From Bradyrhizobium hereditatis (GTDB lineage: Bacteria > Pseudomonadota > Alphaproteobacteria > Rhizobiales > Xanthobacteraceae), in contig NZ_JAGKJK010000004.1 of NCBI RefSeq assembly GCF_020329435.1, forward strand, positions 1 through 64,000: a DNA stretch of 64,000 nt, read 5' to 3'. The notes beneath the pieces were generated by a model. The model was given only the letters and a program-made list of their open reading frames with translations. It ran no database searches and was not told the DNA's origin. How positions within the stretch are numbered: position 1 is the stretch's first letter; each line of letters begins with the position of its first letter. The translations under genes and the position numbers were made by a program. Positions 1-10,710 of this stretch are shown piece after piece.

Positions 1-600
1 CTCCCCAACCCTCCCCCGCAAGGGGGGAGGGAGCCCGACCAGCGGGCTCATCTCACGGAAGATCGCAGCTTCTACAAACTGCACCTCCGCACGACTTACG
101 CGTGTAAGAGACGCACCGGCGGAAGGATTCCCTCTCCCCTTGCGGGAGAGGGTTAGGGAGAGGGGTGCCGCTTGCTCCGCTGTGTGACGATCAGCAAGAA
201 CAGGACTCTCCACGAGTGCTGCTGTCTCGTTGAGGCACCGCCGGACACCTTCTCCCATCGTCACCCGCGGCATACCCCTCTCCCCAGCCCTCCCCCGCAA
301 GGGGGGAGGGAGCCTTCGCAGCGTGCTCACCTCACGCCGTGTCACGGCTTCCGCAAGTTGCACCTTCGCGTGACTGGCACATGTAAGGGACGCACCGGCG
401 GAAGGGTTCCCTCTCCCCTTGTGGGAGAGGGTTAGAGAGAGGGGTGCCGCTTGCTCCGCTGCTTGACGAACATGGATGAGACCCTGAGCGACAGCAGTCG
501 TGTCACCGACTTCGTTGATAGAGCATCGCGTCGAGTCTGGCGCCGTCGCCCGCGGCTTACCGCTCTCCCCAACCCTCCCCCGCAAGGGGGGAGGGAGCCC
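1..600. repeat. Tandem array of about 280-bp units with hairpin cores
   Basis: This stretch has no convincing gene. A core of the form CTCCCCAACCCTCCCCCGCA followed by GGGGGGAGGG begins at 1, 280 and 565. A second core (GGAAGGATTCCCTCTCCCC, then a G-rich complement) begins at 121 and 400. The spacing of about 280 bp and the similarity of the intervening sequence show a diverged tandem duplication of just over two units, ending near the ureB stop. Each core is a palindrome that can form a strong hairpin. Small open frames here are by-products of the repeats. Confidence 0.85.
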
Positions 601-644
601 TGCCAGCGGGCTCACCTCACTGCACATCGTCGAAGCGCCCTGGA

Positions 645-950
645 TCACAATTTGCCCATCACCTCGCCGCGGAAGCCGTAGATGGTGCGTTTTCCTGCTA
701 GCGCCACGAGTTGCACGTCGCGGGTCTGGCCGGGCTCGAAGCGGACGGCGGTGCCGGCGGCGATGTCGAGGCGCATGCCGCGGGCTTTCTTGCGGTCGAA
801 TTTCAGGGCGGGGTTGGTTTCGAAGAAGTGGTAGTGCGAGCCCACTTGAATGGGACGATCGCCGGTGTTGGCAACCGTGAGCGTCACGGTCTTGCGGCCG
901 ACATTGAGTTCGATCTCGCCGTCCTTGATGAAGCGTTCGCCGGGGATCAT
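645..950 (-). CDS. ureB: Urease subunit beta
   Basis: Small structural subunit of nickel urease (urea to ammonia and carbamate, cytoplasmic). The 101-residue product starts MIPGE and carries the family pattern: an early ELNVGR stretch, [13 protein letters not shown] near residues 38-50, and the C-terminal [12 protein letters not shown]. The ATG at 950 is chosen because a strong AGGAGGA ribosome site lies just upstream; an in-frame start nine codons earlier lacks this and adds atypical residues. It follows ureA after about 120 bp holding a palindromic repeat. The catalytic subunit gene ureC, which normally follows, is not seen in the 644 bp to the window edge and presumably lies beyond it. Confidence 0.95.
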   Translation of the reverse strand: MIPGERFIKDGEIELNVGRKTVTLTVANTGDRPIQVGSHYHFFETNPALKFDRKKARGMRLDIAAGTAVRFEPGQTRDVQLVALAGKRTIYGFRGEVMGKL

Positions 951-961
951 GTATCCTCCTC

Positions 962-1058
962 TGTCGTTCCGGGGCACGTGAAGCGTGAACCCGGAATCTC
1001 GAAATGATTAACCTCTGGATTCCGGGTTCGGCCGCTTTGCGGCCGTCCCGGAATGACG
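962..1058. repeat. Palindromic intergenic element between ureA and ureB
   Basis: The element starts GTCGTTCCGGGG and ends CCCGGAATGAC, with internal complementary blocks GAACCCGGAATC and GATTCCGGGTTC. It belongs to the same family as the element at 28851-28968. It lies inside the urease operon, where a hairpin could affect mRNA stability or the ureA:ureB ratio. Confidence 0.75.
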
Positions 1059-1069
1059 CGCGCGCCGCG

Positions 1070-1372
1070 TTACCTGATCGGCTCATGCACTGTCACGAGC
1101 TTCGTCCCGTCCGGGAACGTCGCCTCGACCTGGATATCGTGGATCATTTCCGGAATGCCCTCCATCACCTGCGCCCGCGTCAGCACTTGCGCGCCGGCCT
1201 GCATCAACTCGGCCACGGTGCGGCCGTCGCGGGCGCCTTCAACAATGAAATCGGAGATGATAGCGACAGCCTCCGGATGGTTGAGCTTGACGCCGCGCTC
1301 GAGCCGGCGGCGCGCCACCATCGCGGCCATCGAGATCAAGAGCTTGTCCTTTTCGCGGGGGGAAAGATTCAT
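1070..1372 (-). CDS. ureA: Urease subunit gamma
   Basis: Gamma subunit of urease, which packs with UreB and UreC in the (UreABC)3 enzyme. The 100-residue length is exactly that of the family, and the N-terminus [20 protein letters not shown] is diagnostic, as are the [20 protein letters not shown] block (residues about 31-50) and the [20 protein letters not shown] ending. It starts about 25 bp after the ureD stop, consistent with cotranscription from the urt-ure unit. Confidence 0.97.
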   Translation of the reverse strand: MNLSPREKDKLLISMAAMVARRRLERGVKLNHPEAVAIISDFIVEGARDGRTVAELMQAGAQVLTRAQVMEGIPEMIHDIQVEATFPDGTKLVTVHEPIR

Positions 1373-1397
1373 GCGAGCACTCTGGTGTTGAGAACAG

Positions 1398-2234
<837 letters not shown>

Positions 2235-2277
2235 CCGTCCCCCAACGGCGTTACGACTTAGGCCCGATCCGCGAGCC

Positions 2278-2973
2278 TCACAGCGCCATCTGGCGGCTGA
2301 TCTCGGCAGGATCGAGATTGGCGCGGTCGCAGGCATATTTCACCGCACCGCGGTCCATGACAGCGAAATTGTCGCCGAGCTCGCAGGCAAAGTCGAGATA
2401 TTGTTCGACCAGCACGATCGCGATGTTGCCGAGGTTACGCAAATAGGAGATGGCGCGGCCGATGTCCTTGATGATCGAGGGCTGGATGCCTTCGGTCGGC
2501 TCGTCCAGCAGCAACAATTTCGGTCGCATCACCAGCGCCCGGCCGATCGCCAATTGCTGTTGTTGCCCGCCGGAGAGGTCGCCGCCGCGCCGGCCCAGCA
2601 TCGTGTTCAGCACGGGAAACAGCGAGAACACGTCGTCGGGAATGTTGCGCTGGTCGCGCTTCAAGGGCCCGAAACCGGTCTTGAGATTCTCTTCCACCGT
2701 GAGCAGCGGAAAAATCTCGCGGCCCTGCGGTACGAAGCCGATGCCGCGCCGCGCGCGCTCGTAGGATTTCAGCGGATTGATGTCTTCGCCGTCGAACGTG
2801 ATGCTGCCCGAAGAGATCGGGTATTGCCCGACCAAAGCGCGCAGCAACGAAGTCTTGCCGACGCCGTTGCGGCCGAGCACGCAGGTCACCTTGCCGGGCT
2901 CGGCGGTCAGCGACACGCCGCGCAGCGCCTGCGCCGCGCCGTAGTAGAGGCTGATATTGTCGACCTTTAGCAT
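2278..2973 (-). CDS. urtE: Urea ABC transporter ATP-binding protein UrtE
   Basis: One of two ATPases of the urea-specific branch of the branched-chain amino acid ABC transporters. In 231 residues it has Walker A GRNGVGKT (residues 34-41), the Q-loop region VPQGREIFP, the LSGGQ signature (133-137) and Walker B LLLLDEP (153-159). It is LivF-like; its place at the end of urtABCDE directly before ureD makes UrtE the specific call. A palindromic repeat of about 190 bp separates it from urtD. Confidence 0.95.
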   Translation of the reverse strand: MLKVDNISLYYGAAQALRGVSLTAEPGKVTCVLGRNGVGKTSLLRALVGQYPISSGSITFDGEDINPLKSYERARRGIGFVPQGREIFPLLTVEENLKTGFGPLKRDQRNIPDDVFSLFPVLNTMLGRRGGDLSGGQQQQLAIGRALVMRPKLLLLDEPTEGIQPSIIKDIGRAISYLRNLGNIAIVLVEQYLDFACELGDNFAVMDRGAVKYACDRANLDPAEISRQMAL

Positions 2974-3000
2974 TTGGTACTGCGCTCCGGCTGAGAGATT

Positions 3001-3138
3001 GCGTCATACCCCGCGAAGGCGGGGTATCCAGTACGCCGAGCCTCCGCGGTCAAGGTCACCGTCTCGGAGTACTGGATCGTCCGGCCGGAGCCTGTCATCG
3101 GGCGGCCATTCGGCCGACCCGGTGGCGGACGATGACAG
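3001..3138. repeat. Palindromic element between urtD and urtE
   Basis: It begins with CGTCATACCCCGCGAAGGCG and holds complementary ATCCAGTAC and GTACTGGAT blocks, ending in GATGACAG. A relative with the same ends is at 48486-48586. This copy interrupts an operon. Confidence 0.75.
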
Positions 3139-3166
3139 CTTCCACGAGGAGCCATCAGCATGTTCC

Positions 3167-3928
3167 TCACCTTCCCAGATACACTTCAATCACCCGCTCG
3201 TTCGACGAGACCTGATCGATCGTCCCTTCCGCGAGCACCGTTCCTTCGTGCAGGCACGTCACCTTGACGCCGAGCTCGCGCACGAAGGTCATATCGTGCT
3301 CGACCACCATGACGGTGTGATTGCGGTTGATCTCTTTGAGCAGCTCCGCCGTCAGATGCGTCTCGACATCGGTCATGCCGGCGACGGGCTCGTCGACCAG
3401 CAATACTTTGGGATCCTGCGCCAGCAGCATTCCGATCTCGAGCCATTGCTTCTGGCCGTGCGACAGGCTTCCGGCGAGGCGATGGCGCGCGTCCGTCAAG
3501 CGAATGGTCTCCAGCACCTTGTCGATGCGCTCGGATTCGGCCTTGTTGCCGCGCCAGAACAGCGTGCCCCTGACGCTGTGGTCGACGTTGAGCGCGAGCA
3601 GCAGATTGTCCTGCACGGTCTGGCTCTCGAACACGGTCGGCTTCTGGAATTTTCTGCCGATGCCGAGTTCGGCGATGCGGGTCTCGTCGAGGCGCGTCAG
3701 GTCGGTCGTGCCGTCGAACAGCACCACGCCCTCGTCCGGCTTGGTCTTGCCGGTGATGATGTCCATCATCGTGGTCTTGCCGGCACCGTTCGGGCCGATG
3801 ATGGCGCGCATCTCGCCGGGCTCGAGCGTCAGCGACAGGTTGTTGATGGCGTGGAAGCCGTCGAACGAGACGTGCACGCCGTCGAGATAGAGGATGGCCG
3901 ATGTCGTGCGGGTTTCCATGGCGTTCAT
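3167..3928 (-). CDS. urtD: Urea ABC transporter ATP-binding protein UrtD
   Basis: LivG-like ATPase of the urea transporter. In the 253-residue product Walker A GPNGAGKTT is at about 45-53, the signature is LSHGQKQWLEIG and Walker B is VLLVDEP. The pattern QKQWLEIGMLLAQDPKVLLVDEPVAGMTD is characteristic of UrtD. The start at 3928 lies 4 bp downstream of the urtC stop; a longer frame from 3997 would read into urtC. Confidence 0.95.
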   Translation of the reverse strand: MNAMETRTTSAILYLDGVHVSFDGFHAINNLSLTLEPGEMRAIIGPNGAGKTTMMDIITGKTKPDEGVVLFDGTTDLTRLDETRIAELGIGRKFQKPTVFESQTVQDNLLLALNVDHSVRGTLFWRGNKAESERIDKVLETIRLTDARHRLAGSLSHGQKQWLEIGMLLAQDPKVLLVDEPVAGMTDVETHLTAELLKEINRNHTVMVVEHDMTFVRELGVKVTCLHEGTVLAEGTIDQVSSNERVIEVYLGR

Positions 3929-3932
3929 GTGC

Positions 3933-5105
3933 TCACTCCGCCGGATTGGGTTTCGGCGCCGCGCCGTCTTCGCGCGCAGCGCTTGCGGCGGCGCCATTGC
4001 CGAGCTCGATCTTCCGCTGGTCCCACCATGTGTTGAAGGTGCCGATAATCCCCTTGGGCAGGAGCAGCGTCACCAGGATGAACAACGCGCCCAGCATGAA
4101 CAGCCAATACGGCGCCAGCGGACCCGAGGTGAAGAATGTCTTGGCGTAATTGACGACGACCGCGCCAAGCGCAGCGCCCACCAGCGTGCCGCGGCCGCCG
4201 ACCGCGACCCAGATCACCGCTTCGATCGAGTTGCCCGGCGAGAATTCCGACGGGTTGATGATGCCGACCTGCGGCACATAGAGCGCACCTGCCACTCCCG
4301 CCATGCAGGCCGACAGCGTGAACACGAACAGCTTGTACGATTCGACGCGATAACCCAGGAAGCGTGTGCGCGATTCCGCATCCCGAATTGCGAGCAGCAC
4401 CTTGCCGAGCTTGGAGCTGACGACCGCGCGGCAGATCAGGAAGGCTCCGATCAGCGCGGCGCAGCTCAGGAAGAACAGCGCGCAGCGCGTGCCCTCGGCC
4501 TGCACGTTGAAGCCGAGAATGTCCTTGAAGTCGGTCAGGCCGTTATTGCCGCCGAAGCCGAAATCGTTGCGGAAGAAGCCGAGCAGCAGCGCATAGGTCA
4601 TCGCCTGCGTGATGATCGAGAGATAGACGCCAGTGACGCGGGAGCGGAAAGCGAACCAGCCGAACAGAAACGCCAGCAGGCCCGGCACGACGAAGACCAT
4701 CAGCGCGGCGAACCAGAACATGTCGAAGCCGTACCAGTACCAGGGCAGTTCCGGCCAGTTCAGGAACACCATGAAATCGGGCAGGACCGGATTGCCGTAG
4801 ACGCCGCGGCTGCCGATCTGCCGCATCAGGTACATGCCCATGGCGTAACCGCCGAGCGCGAAGAACGCGCCGTGGCCGAGCGAGAGGATGCCGCAATAGC
4901 CCCAGATCAGATCGATCGAGAGCGCTAGGATGGCGTAGCAGACATATTTGCCCCATAGCGCCACGAGGTAAGTCGGCACCTGGAACATCGAACCGGCTGG
5001 CAAGAGCAGATTCGATAGCGGAATGAGAATGCCGAGCCCGGCGACGATCAGGATGAAGATCGTCGCAGAGCGGTCGAGCGAGCGGGTGAGAACGTGCGGC
5101 GTCAT
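3933..5105 (-). CDS. urtC: Urea ABC transporter permease UrtC
   Basis: LivM-type inner-membrane permease, 390 residues, with about nine to ten hydrophobic segments. Recognisable blocks include YAILALSIDLIWGYCGILSL (about 56-75), SRVTGVYLSIITQAMTYALL and the NPSEFSPGNSIEAVIWVAVG transmission region. The long loop with PDFMVFLNWPELPWYW is typical of UrtC rather than LivM. Its start overlaps the urtB stop by 4 bp, indicating translational coupling. Confidence 0.95.
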   Translation of the reverse strand: MTPHVLTRSLDRSATIFILIVAGLGILIPLSNLLLPAGSMFQVPTYLVALWGKYVCYAILALSIDLIWGYCGILSLGHGAFFALGGYAMGMYLMRQIGSRGVYGNPVLPDFMVFLNWPELPWYWYGFDMFWFAALMVFVVPGLLAFLFGWFAFRSRVTGVYLSIITQAMTYALLLGFFRNDFGFGGNNGLTDFKDILGFNVQAEGTRCALFFLSCAALIGAFLICRAVVSSKLGKVLLAIRDAESRTRFLGYRVESYKLFVFTLSACMAGVAGALYVPQVGIINPSEFSPGNSIEAVIWVAVGGRGTLVGAALGAVVVNYAKTFFTSGPLAPYWLFMLGALFILVTLLLPKGIIGTFNTWWDQRKIELGNGAAASAAREDGAAPKPNPAE

Positions 5106-6715
5106 GCTTCCACCGCCCGTCCCTTGAGCGCGAACAGGCCGCGCGGACGCTTCTGGATGAACAGGATGATCAGCACCAGGATGGCGATCTTGCCAAGCAC
5201 GGCGCCCGCCACCGGCTCCAGGAACTTGTTGGCGATGCCGAGCGTGAAGGCGCCGACCAGCGTGCCCCAGAGATTACCGACGCCGCCGAACACGACCACC
5301 ATGAAGCTGTCGATGATGTAGCTCTGGCCGAGATTGGGGCTGACATTGTCGATCTGCGACAGCGCCACGCCGGCGATACCTGCAATGCCGGAGCCGAGGC
5401 CGAAGGTCAGTGCATCGACGCGCGAGGTAGCGATGCCCATCGAGGCCGCCATGCGCCGGTTCTGCGTCACCGCGCGCATCTCGAGCCCGAGCGCGGTGTA
5501 GCGCAGCATGGCTAGCAGAATGACGAAGATCGCGAGCGTGAAGCAGAGGATCCAGAGCCGATTGTAGGTGATGGTGATTTGCCCGAGCTCGAACGCGCCG
5601 CTCATCCAGGAGGGATTGCCGACCTCGCGATTGGTCGGGCCGAACGCGGTGCGCACGGCCTGCTGCAGCACCAGCGACAGGCCCCAGGTCGCAAGCAGCG
5701 TCTCCAGCGGACGGCCGTAGAGGAAGCGGATAATGCCGCGCTCGATCAGCACTCCGACGGCGCCGGCCACCAGAAAGGCCAGCGGCACCGCGATCAGAAG
5801 CGAATAGTCGAACAGGCCGGGATAGCGGGTGCGAATGACTTCCTGGACCACGAAGGTGGTGTAGGCCCCGAGCATGACCATCTCGCCATGGGCCATGTTG
5901 ATGACGCCCATGACGCCGAAGGTGATGGCGAGACCGATCGCGGCGAGCAGCAGCACCGAGCCGAGCGACAGGCCGTACCAGGCGTTCTGCACCATCGACC
6001 ACATCGCAAGATTGCTCTGGATCGAGGCCATCGCGCTGGTCACGGCGCGGGCGACATTGGGCGGCTGGTCGCTGGGCAGCCCGGTCAGAAGCGCCATCGC
6101 CTCCTGATCGCCCTTCGCCTTGACGATGGCGACGGCTTCGAGCTTTTCGACTTCGGTGGCGTCAGACTTGTAGAGCAGGATGGCGGCGCGGGCCTCGGCG
6201 AACGCCGCTTTGACCGCCTTGTTGGTCTCCTTGGCCAGCGCGTCATCGATCACAGCGAGCGCGCTCTCCTCGTGGCTCTTGAACACCGATTGCGCGGCGG
6301 CAATGCGCTTGGCGGGATCCGTCGACAACAGCGTCAGGCTGCCGAGCGCAGCGTCTACCGCGCGGCGCAGGCGGTTGTTGAGACGGACGGGGGCAGCATT
6401 CTCGGGCAGCTTGTCCACGGCCGCGCCGGTGGCGGCGTCGATGACCTTGCCATAAGTTCCCGTCACGAAAACCTTCTTCGTATCCGGATCGGCCGACAGC
6501 CGCTCTTCCTTCAGCGCACTGATGATGGGAAAAGCCAGAGGATTGCCCGACGCCGCGACCGCGCTGATCGCCTCATCGGTATCGGAGAAATCGTCATTGG
6601 CGAATTTGGCGACCGCGTCCTCGAACGACCCCGCCAGCGCTGGCGCCGTGAAGGTCACAGCGAAAAGGATAGCGAGCAGGAGCGCTCGAAAGCGGTCAAG
6701 GAAATTGGCAGACAC
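5102..6715 (-). CDS. urtB: Urea ABC transporter permease UrtB
   Basis: LivH-type permease of 537 residues. As in other UrtB proteins a cleavable-looking hydrophobic N-terminus (residues about 10-28, ending APALA) is followed by a soluble, probably periplasmic domain of roughly 200 residues before the membrane domain. The latter has the LivH core GLSLGSVLLLAAIGLAITFG and MGVINMAHGEMVMLGAY. The N-terminal domain is normal for UrtB and absent from LivH. It follows urtA after 98 bp containing a strong hairpin. Confidence 0.95.
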   Translation of the reverse strand: MSANFLDRFRALLLAILFAVTFTAPALAGSFEDAVAKFANDDFSDTDEAISAVAASGNPLAFPIISALKEERLSADPDTKKVFVTGTYGKVIDAATGAAVDKLPENAAPVRLNNRLRRAVDAALGSLTLLSTDPAKRIAAAQSVFKSHEESALAVIDDALAKETNKAVKAAFAEARAAILLYKSDATEVEKLEAVAIVKAKGDQEAMALLTGLPSDQPPNVARAVTSAMASIQSNLAMWSMVQNAWYGLSLGSVLLLAAIGLAITFGVMGVINMAHGEMVMLGAYTTFVVQEVIRTRYPGLFDYSLLIAVPLAFLVAGAVGVLIERGIIRFLYGRPLETLLATWGLSLVLQQAVRTAFGPTNREVGNPSWMSGAFELGQITITYNRLWILCFTLAIFVILLAMLRYTALGLEMRAVTQNRRMAASMGIATSRVDALTFGLGSGIAGIAGVALSQIDNVSPNLGQSYIIDSFMVVVFGGVGNLWGTLVGAFTLGIANKFLEPVAGAVLGKIAILVLIILFIQKRPRGLFALKGRAVEA

Positions 6716-6739
6716 AATACGACCCCGGCAGGAGTGTGA

Positions 6740-6769
6740 GGAGAAGGCGGCAGCATCGCCGCCCTCTCC
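6740..6769 (-). promoter_or_regulatory. Hairpin between urtA and urtB
   Basis: Twelve-base arms (GGAGAAGGCGGC and GCCGCCCTCTCC) match at 11 positions around a six-base loop. No T-run follows on the transcribed strand. It therefore looks like an mRNA-stabilising or partial-termination hairpin that would keep binding-protein mRNA more abundant than permease mRNA, a common layout in ABC operons. The function is inferred. Confidence 0.6.
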
Positions 6770-6813
6770 GTTCTTAGTTCTCTTGGAAGTTATCGCTGCA
6801 GGTCAGACAGGGA

Positions 6814-8130
6814 TTAGGAGCCCTGACCGCCGCATTTGTTGGTCTTGGTGTTGTAGTTGCCGCACTTCTTGCCGACCCAGTCGCCGATCAGGTCCTTGGA
6901 GCCCTCCAGCTCCTTCGACCAGGCGTCGCCAGCAACGAGACCCGGGGTCTTCCACACCACGTCGAACTGGCCGTTGGCTTTGATTTCGCCGATGAACACC
7001 GGCTTGGTGATGTGATGGTTGGGCAGCATCTTGGAGGTGCCCCCGGTCAGGTTCTTGGCTTCGATGCCGGGCAGCGCGTCGATCACTTTGTCCGGATCGG
7101 TCGACTTCACCTTCTCGACCGCCTTGACCCACATCTCGAAGCCGATGACATGCGCTTCCATCGGATCGTTGGTCACGCGCTTCGGATTTTTGGTGTAGGC
7201 CTGCCACGCCTTGATGAACTTCTCGTTCTCCGGCGTCTTGATCGACTGGAAATAGTTCCAGGCGGCGAGATGGCCGAGCAGCGGCTTGGTGTCGATGCCG
7301 GCGAGCTCTTCTTCACCGACCGAGAACGCGACAACCGGAATGTCGGTCGCCTTGATGCCTTGGTTGCCGAGCTCCTTGTAGAAGGGAACGTTGGCGTCGC
7401 CGTTGATGGTGGAGACAACGGCGGTCTTCTTGCCGGCCGAGCCGAACTTCTTGATGTCGGCCACGATCGTCTGCCAGTCGGAATGGCCGAACGGCGTGTA
7501 GTTGATCATGATGTCTTCCTGCTTGACGCCCTTCGACTTCAAGTAGGCTTCGAGGATCTTGTTGGTGGTGCGCGGATAGACGTAGTCGGTGCCGGCCAGC
7601 ACCCAGCGCTTCACCTTCTCATCCTTCATCAGGTAGTCGACGGCGGGGATCGCCTGCTGGTTCGGCGCCGCACCGGTGTAGAACACGTTGCGCTCGCTCT
7701 CCTCACCCTCGTACTGCACGGGGTAGAACAGGATCGAGTTCAGCTCCTTGAATACGGGAAGCACGGACTTGCGCGACACCGAGGTCCAGCAGCCGAACAC
7801 GACCGAGACCTTGTCCTTGGTGATCAGCTCGCGGGCCTTTTCCGCAAACAGCGGCCAGTTCGAGGCGGGGTCGACCACGACAGCTTCTAGCTTCTTGCCG
7901 AGCACGCCGCCTTTCTTGTTCTGCTCGTCGATCAGGAAGAGAATGGTGTCCTTCAGCGTGGTTTCGCTGATCGCCATGGTGCCGGAAAGCGAATGCAGGA
8001 CGCCGACCTTGATGGTCTCCTGCGCCTTGGCGCCGGAGAAGGTGGCCAAGCCCAAAACCAGGCCGGCGGTGGCCGCCAGCCAGCGACGACGGCTCATCGT
8101 CGCAATATCGTGAGTCAATCGAGTAAGCAT
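6814..8130 (-). CDS. urtA: Urea ABC transporter substrate-binding protein UrtA
   Basis: Periplasmic urea-binding protein, 438 residues. The N-terminus has SRRRWLAATAGLVLGLATFSGAKA, a signal peptide with an arginine run. The mature part shows UrtA-specific blocks: KVGVLHSLSGTMAISETTLKD, FGCWTSVSRKSVLPVF and NSILFYPVQYEGEE. The start at 8130 is preferred since AGGGAGA lies upstream of it; an internal Met at 8097 would still leave a full signal peptide. First gene of the urea unit, so its upstream region probably controls all eight genes. Confidence 0.96.
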   Translation of the reverse strand: MLTRLTHDIATMSRRRWLAATAGLVLGLATFSGAKAQETIKVGVLHSLSGTMAISETTLKDTILFLIDEQNKKGGVLGKKLEAVVVDPASNWPLFAEKARELITKDKVSVVFGCWTSVSRKSVLPVFKELNSILFYPVQYEGEESERNVFYTGAAPNQQAIPAVDYLMKDEKVKRWVLAGTDYVYPRTTNKILEAYLKSKGVKQEDIMINYTPFGHSDWQTIVADIKKFGSAGKKTAVVSTINGDANVPFYKELGNQGIKATDIPVVAFSVGEEELAGIDTKPLLGHLAAWNYFQSIKTPENEKFIKAWQAYTKNPKRVTNDPMEAHVIGFEMWVKAVEKVKSTDPDKVIDALPGIEAKNLTGGTSKMLPNHHITKPVFIGEIKANGQFDVVWKTPGLVAGDAWSKELEGSKDLIGDWVGKKCGNYNTKTNKCGGQGS

Positions 8131-8203
8131 GAGGTGTCATCTCCCTGACGCAGACGTTTAACGCTGCCGAAACGGCCCCACGGCCGCCTGCGGTTAACGG
8201 AAT

Positions 8204-8219
8204 CGCAAGAACCATGCCA
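8204..8219 (-). promoter_or_regulatory. Sigma-54 (-24/-12) promoter candidate for urtA
   Basis: Read on the minus strand this is TGGCATGGTTCTTGCG. It matches the RpoN consensus TGGCAC-N5-TTGCA at 9 of 11 defined positions, with the exact GG-to-GC spacing of ten bases. It lies about 75 bp upstream of the urtA start and points toward it. Urea transport under NtrC/RpoN control is established in several proteobacteria, which supports the reading. Confidence 0.65.
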
Positions 8220-8348
8220 CGGTTCGAAAGCCCGGTAAGCCCATCGAATCGCTGAGAAATCTCGATTCGGCGGAAACCCGTGGCGGCAAATCTGCCTGTT
8301 TTTTAGCCCACGAAAATGTATGCTTTGATGGCAAACGATCTAATTTTT

Positions 8349-8383
8349 GTGCAAAAGCCACAATTTGGCTAAATTTCTTGCAC
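8349..8383. promoter_or_regulatory. Nested dyad upstream of the urtA promoter, NtrC-like
   Basis: GTGCAA (8349-8354) and TTGCAC (8378-8383) are perfect complements that enclose a second dyad, AGCCA-CAATT-TGGCT (8356-8370). The inner dyad has the five-base spacer of an NtrC box (GCACC-N5-GGTGC) but imperfect arms. The distance of about 130-180 bp from the -24/-12 element suits an enhancer. Identity as an NtrC site is inferred. Confidence 0.45.
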
Positions 8384-8675
8384 GAATTTTGGTCGTTCGG
8401 TTCTATGACGGGCAGCCCCGCCCGTCTCCTGTTTGGATTCCTTAACCGCGTGGACGCCACGGGACGGAATTCGCCTTGAAAGCGCCGGCCGCGTGCGCCA
8501 TATGATGGACGCGACCTAGAGAATCATCAGGTCCTTGCGAGCCGCGTGTTCTGATCCCGTTTTTTCGGTTTCTGGCTTGCCCCCTTCAGCTAGCACAACC
8601 GACGCCCCAAACACGCGGGTGTCTTAAGACACACCCGCGCGCGCTCTTGGCCTGAGGCCGGGCGCCTGCTTTTTA

Positions 8676-10130
<1,455 letters not shown>

Positions 10131-10153
10131 CCTCGATCGACCTGGAGACCATC

Positions 10154-10441
10154 ATGGCTAAAGAAGAGCTGATCCAGTTCGAAGGACTGGTGACCGAAAT
10201 CCTCCCCGACGCGCGCTATCGCGTGCAGCTCGATGCCGGACACGAGATTGTTGCCTATACCGCAGGCAAGATGAAGAAGAACCGGATCAAGACGCTCGCA
10301 GGCGATCGGGTCACAGTTGAAATGTCACCTTACGATCTGGAGAAAGGACGCCTGATCTTCCGTCACAAGGATGAGCGTCCACCGACTGCCGGCGCTCCGC
10401 GAGGGGCGCCGCCGCGCGGCGGACAGTTCCGCCGTCGGTAA
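10154..10441 (+). CDS. infA: Translation initiation factor IF-1 with C-terminal extension
   Basis: S1/OB-fold protein that occupies the ribosomal A site during initiation. Residues 1-72 match IF-1 closely: [60 protein letters not shown]. The total of 95 residues exceeds the usual 70-75; the extra part is a Pro/Arg/Gly tail ending [21 protein letters not shown] sits 6 bp upstream of the ATG. Position between an RNA helicase and a cold shock gene suggests a stress-linked second IF-1 copy rather than the housekeeping one; that is inference, since other loci are not visible. Confidence 0.92.
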   Translation: MAKEELIQFEGLVTEILPDARYRVQLDAGHEIVAYTAGKMKKNRIKTLAGDRVTVEMSPYDLEKGRLIFRHKDERPPTAGAPRGAPPRGGQFRRR

Positions 10442-10710
10442 ACGAACCCTTAACGTCAGTGAAAGCGCGCCCGATACGCTCATATCGCGCGCGAACGCGG
10501 ACGGCTGGCCGGCCGAATCACTTTTTGTGCACGTCAGGATTGTTTTGAACGGCGCAATCGAATAATATTAAGCATCGATTTTCGGCCGGACGACATTAGC
10601 TATCCACCGGTACAGCCGGTTTAGACGCTGACGACCCTTCCAAAAATTCGATCTCACCAGCCCGTCGAGAGGTGGGCTACGACTTGTATATCTGAGAAGG
10701 GACTACCCCA
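10442..10710 (+). promoter_or_regulatory. Promoter and leader region of the cold shock gene
   Basis: 269 bp without a gene. The AGCCC/GGGCT stem at 10659-10678, with a ten-base loop, lies shortly before the GTG start and its ribosome site. Cold shock genes often have long structured leaders, so this may be a temperature-responsive 5' UTR. No promoter hexamers could be assigned with confidence. Confidence 0.4.

Larger units (their letters stand above)
8131..8675. other. Divergent intergenic region between urtA and the RNA helicase
   Basis: No credible gene. The urtA-proximal half contains the sigma-54-type promoter and an AT-rich dyad described separately. The helicase-proximal 150 bp hold T-rich tracts, the 14-bp palindrome GTGTCTTAAGACAC (8619-8632) inside a longer GC-rich hairpin, and GGCCTGAGGCC (8649-8659) just before the helicase start. 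This suggests a structured leader of the kind seen on cold-inducible genes. Confidence 0.6.

Noticed and set aside
1..600. Left-end repeats as a CRISPR array
   Set aside because: The units are about 280 bp with palindromic cores and similar spacers, and no cas genes are present.
172..880. Several short open frames in the left-end repeats
   Set aside because: They repeat the same peptides because the DNA repeats (RHTPLPSPPPQGGREP type) and overlap ureB.
8194..8460. Minus-strand open frame of 88 codons upstream of urtA
   Set aside because: It covers the promoter and dyad, has no family resemblance and no ribosome site.
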